This document shows, piece after piece, positions 1 to 8,700 of a DNA stretch of 22,201 nucleotides; the stretch's first letter is position 1, and each line of letters begins with the position of its first letter. The notes under the pieces were generated by a model. The model worked only from the letters and a program-made list of their open reading frames with translations. It did not search any database and was not told where the DNA came from. Where the stretch lies: positions 1 through 22,201 of IMG/VR virus record IMGVR_UViG_3300030106_002981; one strand, written 5' to 3'. The position numbers and the translations under genes are program-made. The DNA is from a virus.

Positions 1-2459
1 CGAAATACTAATTGTAAAGCAGTCATCTCTTCTGTAATATAATAATCTTGTGGTGCATTATTTGGTGAATTGTCTAATGCTCCAAATGAAATTGTTTTAT
101 ATCCCTCATCATCAATTTCACTTTCATTTAAGTAAGTCATCCAAGGACCTGGTAAAGTTCCTGTTTGAGCGTCTAAGAATGTAAGACCCGCTGGGCCTGT
201 TTTATATTTAATCTCAAACTCAAATGCTGCTACCTTAGTTAGTTCACCTGTCACCTCATCTGTATGTGGTTTAATGGTTAGTGGAACTACCACTTGATTA
301 CCCATTTGAACTTTAACACTTTCGTCATCAGGTAATAGTAATTCAACATCTGGTGTTGTTGATGTCTTACCAAGACTTCTATTGTTATCTATTGTTCTTG
401 CCCACTCATCTGGTGCGTCTCCATTACCCCAACGATAACTTGTTGTTCCGTTAATTGTTGGTGTTGTTGCTGTTCCATTTACATCTACTTTAACACCCGT
501 TAGGTTCATATCACCTGTAAAGTAATATGCTATATCTGAATCATTTGATGTATGAATAATATCTACTTGTTTATCAGAGTCATCTGTTTTAAATAAGTAA
601 TCTGGATTTACATCATTCATAGAACTCTCTGTATTGTCTGTCCAATCAGAACTACCTGCTCCTAATTGGATTAACAATGTATCTAATCCTGTTTCAACAT
701 CATCCATTAAAGGATTAAACCAAGCGACTTCACCAGCGTCTGATGTTAATTCTGCTGTTTCTTGTGCTAAGTCATCATCAACAAATATACTAAATTCTCT
801 TTTCTGTAAACTTGTTACACCATTTTGTGTTTGATAATAATTTAAAGTTTCATTATTTCCGTCATCTTTTAAATTATCAATACTTGCCCAAGACTGATAA
901 TCTTCTCCGTTTACGTGAGTATATTCTGTATCGAATACTCCTGATGAATATGCCCATATAAAGTATGCGTCATTTAATTGGAATACATCATCTCCGTCAA
1001 CATCACCAATTAAATAAGCACTTGGTGTTGCGATATCAATATCACCTGAGTTTTCAAACTTATTAGATTGGAAGTTAAATGCTGCTCTTGCGTCAACAAC
1101 ATTTGTAATATTATATCTGTCAAGTGTATATGGTGTGTGGTCTCCTGCATAATCATCTGCGTCTGGTGGCCAGAACGATACACGATATCTATTGTTTCGT
1201 GGTAAAGATATATTGAAATATCCTTTATCATCCGTGTGTGTCCAATCCCAATATGATACTCCTTCAAATCCATTAGCACCAACTTTTTGGTCTGATGTTC
1301 CACCTTGACTTTGGTCATCATAAGTGTAGTAATAATATCCTTCACTATCACTATTAGTTCCAATAACATCATCAGTAGTGGTTTCGTCCGTTAGACTTGA
1401 TTCGTCAGAAATTTCACGAACATTTAACCAATTAGAGAAAACTGTACCATCAAAATCAGTATTTGATTCATCTAACTCAAACAATACTTTCCAATATGCA
1501 TATTTGTTTCTTGAGTAGTCATTCGTTCCGTCATATTCTCCAATGTATCTCATATACCCTTCAACATCAACAAGTTTCGGGTGTAGAGTAATATCACCAC
1601 GAGCAGCTCCGTTGTTAGTTCTATCGTCTTCTGTGGTATTACCCCAATTACCATCTATGTAAACTTTATAAGGTAATAGATAATCGTCGGAAACATAAGT
1701 GTAATAACCTGAGCTTCCATCATAATGAGTAGCTACTCTAAATGATTTAGGTGCAAAGTCATCAGCCACATCATTTATTTTAAATTGTAATTTAACTAAT
1801 TGTTTTTGAACTCCATCACCACCACCAAAGTGTTTATCTGGCACTCCGTCATTATTGTCGTCGTGTCCGTGAGATACCATAGTAATTCTTAACCAATCGT
1901 ATCTATTATCTGATATTGACTCTTCTACTTGATTACCACTTACTGCTAATGAATCACGATAACCAACATTAGAAAAGTGAACCACTTCAAATGAGTAATC
2001 AGTTGTATCAGGATTTGCTGTGCTATCATCACCCTCATCCCAATTTATAATATGACTACCTTTAATTACTTTAGAATTACCTTGACTCCAAGCATTGACT
2101 GAAGTTTCGTCTGTGCCATCTGAATCTATATCTTGTTCTACCCAAGTGATTAAATCATTATCAAACGCAATGTCAAATCGAACTGCTGTAATGTAATTAG
2201 TGCCTGTATTATTATCATCTAATGTGACTTCTATCTCTAATAATTTATCTCTCCACGAATCAAAATTATTATTTTTATAAGCAGGTGTGGTTGAGTCTTC
2301 TGCTAAAAAAGTAGATAAATTTTGTGTAGTGCTATCTTTCCACCAAGTTTGTGGTGTATTCCAAGTTCCTATTTGTTTAACTCTTATAATTGGTGATTGT
2401 GCGAAAACTATTCCAAACATCACCGCTGTCATAACCATTTTCTTCATAAAATGAAACAT
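1..2459 (-). CDS. Large secreted protein with cohesin-like regions and a dockerin-like Ca-binding loop (3'-partial)
   Basis: An open frame runs uninterrupted from the ATG at 2459 to the left edge: 819 codons without a stop, so the C-terminus is missing. The start is supported by GGAG 7 nt upstream. Residues 1-20 look like a Sec signal peptide: two lysines, a hydrophobic stretch, and a likely cleavage after VFA (Ala20). Residues about 50-190 and about 710-819 have the strand pattern of cohesin-like beta-sandwiches (a V.AFEFEIKY-type strand, then a late ALQLVF strand). Residues 486-497 (GDVDGDD...ND) fit a dockerin/EF-hand calcium loop with Asp at positions 1, 3, 5 and 12; only one such loop is clear. 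The protein is rich in Asp, Asn, Thr and Tyr. It directly follows phage tail structural genes and has its own promoter-like motif upstream. The function is not known. It could be exported to the host envelope, decorate the virion, or be an acquired bacterial surface protein. The reading frame is certain; the domain calls are by eye. Confidence 0.85.
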   Translation of the reverse strand, partial: MFHFMKKMVMTAVMFGIVFAQSPIIRVKQIGTWNTPQTWWKDSTTQNLSTFLAEDSTTPAYKNNNFDSWRDKLLEIEVTLDDNNTGTNYITAVRFDIAFDNDLITWVEQDIDSDGTDETSVNAWSQGNSKVIKGSHIINWDEGDDSTANPDTTDYSFEVVHFSNVGYRDSLAVSGNQVEESISDNRYDWLRITMVSHGHDDNNDGVPDKHFGGGDGVQKQLVKLQFKINDVADDFAPKSFRVATHYDGSSGYYTYVSDDYLLPYKVYIDGNWGNTTEDDRTNNGAARGDITLHPKLVDVEGYMRYIGEYDGTNDYSRNKYAYWKVLFELDESNTDFDGTVFSNWLNVREISDESSLTDETTTDDVIGTNSDSEGYYYYTYDDQSQGGTSDQKVGANGFEGVSYWDWTHTDDKGYFNISLPRNNRYRVSFWPPDADDYAGDHTPYTLDRYNITNVVDARAAFNFQSNKFENSGDIDIATPSAYLIGDVDGDDVFQLNDAYFIWAYSSGVFDTEYTHVNGEDYQSWASIDNLKDDGNNETLNYYQTQNGVTSLQKREFSIFVDDDLAQETAELTSDAGEVAWFNPLMDDVETGLDTLLIQLGAGSSDWTDNTESSMNDVNPDYLFKTDDSDKQVDIIHTSNDSDIAYYFTGDMNLTGVKVDVNGTATTPTINGTTSYRWGNGDAPDEWARTIDNNRSLGKTSTTPDVELLLPDDESVKVQMGNQVVVPLTIKPHTDEVTGELTKVAAFEFEIKYKTGPAGLTFLDAQTGTLPGPWMTYLNESEIDDEGYKTISFGALDNSPNNAPQDYYITEEMTALQLVF

Positions 2460-2484
2460 TGTTTTCTCCGTTGGTTGTATACAC

Positions 2485-2498
2485 TAATAAATATTAAG
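2485..2498 (-). promoter_or_regulatory. Candidate promoter/processing motif CTTA-A-TATTTATTA
   Basis: The minus strand reads CTTAATATTTATTA here, ending 26 nt before the ATG of the secreted-protein gene and just after the stop of the 362-aa structural gene. The same core recurs before the genes starting at 5649 and 16288, and about 10 flanking bases upstream also resemble the 5693 copy. It may be a phage late promoter element, but it does not match the T4 late consensus TATAAATA, so the role is inferred. Confidence 0.4.
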
Positions 2499-2506
2499 AA
2501 GTAAAA

Positions 2507-3595
2507 TTATGTGTCAAATCTTAGAACAAATGTTGTTGTTATTTCTTTTGATAATTTAATTGGGTGAGCGACTTTACCAACTGCCAATAGTTCTTTGTCG
2601 TCATCATATAGACCTATTTGTGTAACATATGGATAGAATTCAGAATGTGTTACATTGTTGGCTGAGTGTGATGCTGCAGACATAGAAAGTGGAAAACTTC
2701 CTGTTCCGTGTGCTGGATTGTCTCCTGGTGGGAATAATCTATATGTCCAACTTCTATCTGCGTTTCCACCTGTATCTGTTTCAGGTGGTCTGTGAATTTT
2801 TGTCATACCTTTTCTATCTTTGGTAAAACTAACATTACTTGAATAATTAAATTCACCAGGATTTGCGTGAACAACATATTCGTGTTCATATATTTTATGA
2901 GTTGCTTGGTGCTTTAAAGTATATGGATTTCCTTGTGCTCCGAGTTCTAAGTAAGAACCTGTATCCGTTATAACTAATAAACCTTGTTCATAGAAAATAT
3001 TACCTACTTCTGAACCACTACCACGAGTTGCTGCTGTTGATGAAACCCCTTGACTTCTATTAAATGAACTTGATTTAAATGCAGCAAAACTTGCAGAGTG
3101 ATTATTATCATAAAGATTTCCATCTCCGTCATCTCGAATATCATAAGTTACTGAGTTTATTGTTGCGGACAATTCAATAGAACCTGGTTTGATTTCTTCA
3201 CCATATAAATCTCTTGGAACACTAATGACTGATGCTGATGTATTTAATTCACGAGTTTGATTATTGTAATCACGAATTCCAAATAATCTAAAAGGATATT
3301 GTTCCATAAATAGTGCTTCGTCAACACTTCTGATAGTTGGTTTATACTTTCTAAAGTTTCTATAAAACATTGTGTTGATTAGATTCCAAGTAGGAACTGC
3401 GAAATAATTTGTTGTTGTTGAACCAGATGTGATTGTAATGTTGGTGTCTGAACTACTTACATAGTTTTTTGTAGAACCATTATATGCACTTATACGAAAT
3501 ACTCCACTACCACTATCGTTATTAGTTGATGTAAAGTTTTTATTAACTTTAAAAGGTCGTATTGTGAAATCACCTGTATCAAGATTCTTGAACAT
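2507..3595 (-). CDS. Virion structural protein, marine T4-like type (362 aa)
   Basis: Predicted structural protein of the tail or its fibres. The N-terminal third (LDTGDFTIRPFKV and following) resembles a class of proteins common in marine T4-like phages. A central block (ISVPRDLYGEEIKPGSIEL, then DDGDGNLYDN, then VGNIFYEQGLLVITDTGSY) has the short beta-strand pattern typical of that class. The C-terminal segment (FNYSSNVSF ... TQIGLYDDDKELLAVGK ... VLRFDT) is clearly related to the C-terminus of the upstream neighbour at 3605-4990. There are no signal peptide, membrane segments or catalytic motifs. The start uses AGGAC, which overlaps the TAG stop of the upstream gene, so the two are probably co-translated. 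Exact position in the virion is not known. Family assignment is from recognition of the pattern, not a search. Confidence 0.75.
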   Translation of the reverse strand: MFKNLDTGDFTIRPFKVNKNFTSTNNDSGSGVFRISAYNGSTKNYVSSSDTNITITSGSTTTNYFAVPTWNLINTMFYRNFRKYKPTIRSVDEALFMEQYPFRLFGIRDYNNQTRELNTSASVISVPRDLYGEEIKPGSIELSATINSVTYDIRDDGDGNLYDNNHSASFAAFKSSSFNRSQGVSSTAATRGSGSEVGNIFYEQGLLVITDTGSYLELGAQGNPYTLKHQATHKIYEHEYVVHANPGEFNYSSNVSFTKDRKGMTKIHRPPETDTGGNADRSWTYRLFPPGDNPAHGTGSFPLSMSAASHSANNVTHSEFYPYVTQIGLYDDDKELLAVGKVAHPIKLSKEITTTFVLRFDT

Positions 3596-3604
3596 TAGTT
3601 TGTC

Positions 3605-4990
3605 CTAAAAATCAAGTTTCACTTTTATAAGAGCTTCCCTTGAATATGATTTTAATTGTGGTTGTGATAACTTAGCAACTGCCATTAAATCCAAGTTATT
3701 GTCATAAAGTCCTACTTGTGTAATGTAAGCTTTTGGGTCACCTTGGAAAGTTGGTTGAGTAAAGAATCCTCTTTCGTTAGTTCCATCAGACTTTGTTTCA
3801 TAAGTTGGGTTTGCACTAAAGTTAAATTCTTTATTAGTTGCCCTACAAAAGAAACTTCTTGAACTAATTTCTTCTTCTCTACGAACTGCGAAATATGGTG
3901 CAAATCTTGGAGCTGCTGTTGAACCACCTCTATGAACTGAAGAAGGTGATGACATCATCAAACTTGCAGATGCTGCTGCTTGTCCAAACTTATCACCAGA
4001 ACCAGTTGCTGCTCCTAAGTTTAATCCACCATTACCCGTAATCCAAGTTGTATTCAATATAAGAATACCTAAATCTGGATAGAATAAACCTGGTGCACCA
4101 GTTGCTGTTTCTGCCGATGCTGCAGTTTTGATAACTGCCGTTCCACTTGCAATAGAACCACTAACAATATTGAATACTCTACCTGCTCTATTTACCGTAG
4201 TAGTTGATGTTGCTGAACTATCGTCAATTAATTTAAGGCCAGATTGACTATTTCCACTACCACTTATATGTAGTTCCCAATTACCTGGGTCAACCTTTTC
4301 TCTCATTTGTGACCTATTAAATACAACAAAGATAAAGTCTTTTTTGTTAAGTCCTGATGTTGAACCATCTGCTACTTGAAAGTAAGTAGAGTCTGGTCCT
4401 AATATAACATTTCTAAATTGTCTATAAAGTGCTGCTGTTTCTCTGTTTCCACCTGTTGTCTTGGTTGTATTTCCTAATGAACCACTTCCGTCAATGTGTG
4501 CATATCCTACTGCAAATTGAACTTGTGCACTTGAATCACTTGCTGGGTCTGCAGCATAATGTTCAATGTATGAAGCTGTTGCTTTATTTGCTGTGGAAGA
4601 ACTAAAGTATGCAGATAAGGAACCTGCTCCATTTGCAAATAAACCAGAACTTATTACGGTTCTGTCGACTTCTGAAATATCGTTTTCTCTTACAAATGTC
4701 TTGTATACACTTGGGTTGAATTCCACTACATCACCATTTTCATCATCAACCTCACTTAAACTTGCATTATATGCCCCAATAATGTTTACTAATTGAGAAA
4801 TTGATTCTATACCCACTTGAACAATAAAAAATTCTTGAAATGTTGATTGAGTCATATATTGTCTAATTTGTATTAGTGCATTATCAACAGTCATTCCTTG
4901 TAATGAATCAATTACTGCTTGTGTTATTCGTTGATTTGTGGTTCCAAATCCTGCGCCAGTATTACCACCGCCGTTTTCTGGTCCTGCCAT
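3605..4990 (-). CDS. Virion structural protein (461 aa), C-terminal paralogue of the next gene
   Basis: Predicted virion protein with a Gly/Asn-rich N-terminus, then a helical stretch (QAVIDSLQGMTVDNALIQIR, about residues 26-45) and a long Ser/Thr/Gly-rich beta region. Around residues 300-312 (GLFYPDLGILILNT) it parallels the VGNIFYEQGLLVIT block of the 362-aa protein. The last about 75 residues (EFNFSANPTY ... TQVGLYDNNLDLMAVAKLSQP ... IKVKLDF) match that protein's C-terminus, so the two probably share a fold or a common attachment site. A strong AAAGGAG lies just before the ATG. It sits 23 nt after the 211-aa gene in the same direction and looks co-transcribed with it. The role (fibre, collar or baseplate decoration) cannot be told from sequence. 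Confidence 0.75.
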   Translation of the reverse strand: MAGPENGGGNTGAGFGTTNQRITQAVIDSLQGMTVDNALIQIRQYMTQSTFQEFFIVQVGIESISQLVNIIGAYNASLSEVDDENGDVVEFNPSVYKTFVRENDISEVDRTVISSGLFANGAGSLSAYFSSSTANKATASYIEHYAADPASDSSAQVQFAVGYAHIDGSGSLGNTTKTTGGNRETAALYRQFRNVILGPDSTYFQVADGSTSGLNKKDFIFVVFNRSQMREKVDPGNWELHISGSGNSQSGLKLIDDSSATSTTTVNRAGRVFNIVSGSIASGTAVIKTAASAETATGAPGLFYPDLGILILNTTWITGNGGLNLGAATGSGDKFGQAAASASLMMSSPSSVHRGGSTAAPRFAPYFAVRREEEISSRSFFCRATNKEFNFSANPTYETKSDGTNERGFFTQPTFQGDPKAYITQVGLYDNNLDLMAVAKLSQPQLKSYSREALIKVKLDF

Positions 4991-5013
4991 TTTAAGATAC
5001 TCCTTTTAATTTA

Positions 5014-5649
5014 TTATCCACCAAAATTTCCTTGGGTGTCATTGTTGATTGTGAAGGTCATTGTTGCTCCACTTGTTTGTCCTGTTACAAATACTACGGT
5101 GGATTTAACTACCGTAGATTGTTTTGAACTTAAATCTTTTGCTCTAACTTCTACTTGTGTTGCATTTTTTACCGTAAATGTTCTTTCGCCTGAACCAAAT
5201 TGACTTATAGTTCCTGTTGGCCCTACCAAACTTGCCACATCTGTATTTAATAATGTAAATGTGTATAATTCATCTATATTACTTGTAGAAGGTTCAATGG
5301 TTGCTGGATTTACTGAAGCGTTTCCATTAGTTCCAACTACAAATGTTGATGTTGTATTTGTTATATATGCTAATCTTGGTGTGTCTTTATCAGCTGTATA
5401 TAATTTATATCTCATTACTTGTGTTTCATCTACAAATGCTTCTAACAAAGGCATATTTTCTAAAACTGCTCCGTAATAAGTTGAACCATTTGGATGTGAT
5501 GTATCCCATAATGCATAATCTATTTCATCATCACCAAAAGCGTAGTGTGTAATACCAAGTCCACCACCTTCAGATTTTGATAGCTTTTCTCTACCCTTTT
5601 TTGTAAGGATAGCATCTACTGTAATCGTTGTGTTGTCTAAAAATCCCAT
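5014..5649 (-). CDS. Virion structural protein beginning MGFLDNTTITVDAILTKKGR (211 aa)
   Basis: The N-terminus (FLDNTTITVDAILTKKGREK, then HYAFGDDEIDYALWD) is a signature I recognise from structural proteins of marine T4-like phages; its biochemical role is not established. The N-terminal about 100 residues form that conserved module. The remainder is Thr/Ser-rich and strand-forming (FTVKNATQVEVRAKDL, STVVFVTGQTSGATMTFTI), which suggests an Ig-like beta-sandwich. The start is supported by AGGAG about 9 nt upstream. A 77-nt gap with a promoter-like motif separates it from the giant gene upstream, so it probably heads a separate transcription unit with the 461- and 362-aa genes. Confidence 0.75.
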   Translation of the reverse strand: MGFLDNTTITVDAILTKKGREKLSKSEGGGLGITHYAFGDDEIDYALWDTSHPNGSTYYGAVLENMPLLEAFVDETQVMRYKLYTADKDTPRLAYITNTTSTFVVGTNGNASVNPATIEPSTSNIDELYTFTLLNTDVASLVGPTGTISQFGSGERTFTVKNATQVEVRAKDLSSKQSTVVKSTVVFVTGQTSGATMTFTINNDTQGNFGG

Positions 5650-5692
5650 TTTATTTTGCTCCTGTGGAAATTATATAACTATTCTTATTCAG

Positions 5693-5705
5693 TAATAAAT
5701 ATAAG
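5693..5705 (-). promoter_or_regulatory. Candidate promoter/processing motif CTTA-TATTTATTA
   Basis: The minus strand reads CTTATATTTATTA in the 77-nt gap between the giant structural gene and the 211-aa gene, ending 43 nt before the ATG. It shares the core with the copies at 2485 and 16312, and its upstream flank (AATTTAACTTT) resembles that of the 2485 copy (AATTTTACTT). A TATATAAT stretch also lies closer to the gene, at about 5670-5678, and could be a -10 box instead. The role is inferred from recurrence at unit starts. Confidence 0.4.
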
Positions 5706-5726
5706 AAAGTTAAATTTTCTATTATT

Positions 5727-8700
5727 TTATTTTGTAGTTAGTTTCACCTCTTTATTAGGTGTTGCTTCCATTGTAGTTGGTGAAGTTAATGTAATTTGAA
5801 CTGGTGGTAATCCGTCTCGAGTATTATCTTCTGTTAACTTTGTTCCCTCATAATATACTTTATCAAGTATAGTGTTTTGTGTTGCTCTTTCTAAATCTGT
5901 TGCGTCAAACGAAGAACTATATTTATAAACAAATCCTCTATGTTCATTACCCCATTTAGTATGTTCACCAAATCCTTTTGCTATTGAGTCTGATAGAGAA
6001 CTTGTATAGAAAAACTTTTGTTCTTGATTTCTAACTGATAGTCTTCCATTTAAAATAGTTGGTTGAACTGATTCTCCGAATGTAAGACCCTCTCCACCAA
6101 AAGTTACACTTGCTGTTGCATAAGTTGCAGGTTCTGATGACCTTCTATCAAGTTGGTTTATATTAACCAAAGTTGAAATTTGATTTCCTCTTGAACCAGA
6201 TGATATTCCAATAACTGATGATAGTGATTCATAACTACCAAATGGTCTAATTAGATTATCGTGTGAACCTGATGTTACAATTCTTGACACTTGTATACCT
6301 GCGTCAAATTGTTCTGCATTTTCAAAGTAAGGTTGTCTTGTTGATGGCTTTTTACCAATGACTTCTTTTGTTCTTTCTAATAAGTTTGGTTCTATTAAAT
6401 TACCAAACAACTCTTTTGCTCTTGCCGGAATAAATTGTTTTAATGTTCTGAATATACTTTTATCATAATAAGTCAATATCCTTAAATAATCAAAGAAGTT
6501 ATTTGCTCCAGAATATCTTTTGAAATATTCTTTCTTCTTTATATCTAATGTTCTATAAGAGTATTCAAATTCATCTCGTGGGTCTCCAATGTAATCATCA
6601 AAGTCTATATCTGCCAATGAGTATATTATATCTTCATTGATAACATCAGTTGGTGAAAGATAAATTCCTAATTTATTACTATCTATTGGTGCAAAGTCTT
6701 GTGATGATACTTCTTGAGTTACATCAACATCTAAATCACCCAATAATTTATTATCTTCTATTCTAATCTTTGTCGCATTTCTTCTTGTTGTGCCCAAATT
6801 TGGAACTCTTATCTTTTCTTGGTCTGTCAAACTTCTATAAAAATTACCAGTAAATCCATTTACTTGAACTGATGAAGTTTCATATTGTTTAATATGAGCT
6901 GTTGATGATGCGGTAGGAAATGATTGTAAATTTTTATTTTCATTCAATTGATAACGAACTAACAAATTATCATATGAAGATGAGAAGTAATTTCCATTAT
7001 ATGCTTTTGGTGTTCTAACGTGATTATCAAATACACTTGAACTTAATGCTTCTGCCCATAAACGATACTCCATTAATGAACCTGTAAATTGTGTTCCAAA
7101 TCTACTACCACTACCACCTAAGAAAACGTGTTTACTTGAAGAATATGCTGAATTAAATTTCGATGATGTTACCACCATACTTTGACTATCTTGATAAATA
7201 ATTCTTTGTCTTGTTGAGTCGTATTGTTTAGTTGTTAATTCATAACTTGAAGTAAATTGTGTATTCTCCAAATAGTGTTCTTGTCCACTTGATGACTTTC
7301 TTGTTAACATTACACTCCACATATCATCGTTATAAAATGGTAATAATGAAGAAGTAATAAATCTTGCAGTTCCATCAGAAGCACTTAATGCAAATCGTAA
7401 GTGTCCATAGTTATCTGTTGTTCCATTATCTTGTAATGATATACCCCAAGCCCCACTAACACTACCTGTTGCTGTAAGAATTTGCATTGAACCAGAACTA
7501 CCCACACTATAAGGTGTTCTAAATCTAAACTCTACGGTATTTGGAAATGCGTTCCAAGTATTGTTAATTGTGTTGAACTTGTTCCAAGCTGTTTTAATAA
7601 ATTGACTTCCTTTAAAGTCTAATGCGTGTGTAAATCTTCTTTTAATTTCGTAACTAACTCTTGTTCCTTTATCCGGCCCACCATATTCTCTTACTCGTAG
7701 TATTGAACTCGGTATACCATAACAATTTAGTAATCCCTTTAATGAGCGTTCAGTTCCTTTAGTCTTGATAAAGAAAGGTAGATTAGCGAGAACCCTTTTC
7801 CAAATTTCTTCTGTGATTTCTTCTTGTGGTGATTCATATAAATCAGTTCCGTCTGAATTTTTACCTAACAAATATGCTGGCAAATCTAATAAATCATTTC
7901 CATTATTTAGTTCTAATCCTAATGCTTGTGCATATTGACGAGCAACATCCTTTGATATACCTTCTGATAAATTATTTATTCGTTTGTTAACATCAGTTAA
8001 GTGTCTTGTGTATATCCACACTTCGTCAAATTGTTGTCCAACCATATCCATAAATTCTAAGAATACATTATTTTGAGTGTCTGCGTAAATGTGTTCTGGT
8101 AATGAATTTCTCAATGAATTTGGATTATTGAAGTCATATGATGAAGCACTTAGTATCATATTATCATACCAAGTTGTTGCAGTTGAGTGTGATGTATGAA
8201 CTAATTTATATGGTTCTGTTGAATTGGCTTTTGGCCAAGATGTATCGTGGAATAATCCATTTGATGAACTTACATAAGATGAACTTTCAAAATACAAATA
8301 ATGTTCATATGGGTCAAATGAATTGATTACTCTTTGTCGTTTATTTTCTAAACTTCTTATTTGTGTAGTTGCACTCGTAACTCCTATCAATGAAGAACTA
8401 GCTGCAGTATGACTTTCAATTAATTGTAATTTTGTTTTAAAGTTTGTAAGTCTTCTTTCTGCATTTGAAAAGTTTACAAAGTTTCCAAAGCCAGTGTCAT
8501 CCACTTCTGTTAGTAAATCTGTTGTTGTTTTTTGATAGTCAACATTTGGTTGAACATCTAACAAACTACCTGATAGTAAAGATTTTTCAATTTTATTAGT
8601 TACTTCTAAATCAGTTCCTTTTAATGTAGTATGAGTTTTAAACTCAGTTTCTTTTGGAAGGACACCCTCTTTTATATTATCTAAATCTGCTGTGTATAAA

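Noticed and set aside
1010-1372. A 120-aa minus-strand open frame inside the secreted-protein gene
   Set aside because: It is low-complexity, lacks a ribosome binding site and overlaps the 819-codon frame with signal peptide and domain patterns; it is an out-of-frame shadow.
3712-3927. A 71-aa minus-strand open frame inside the 461-aa structural gene
   Set aside because: Out-of-frame shadow with biased composition and no ribosome site; the main frame has a recognisable C-terminal domain there.
4919-5203. A 94-aa plus-strand open frame across the junction of two structural genes
   Set aside because: It is antisense to two well-supported genes, has no ribosome binding site and encodes a Cys/Val-rich string without a family pattern.
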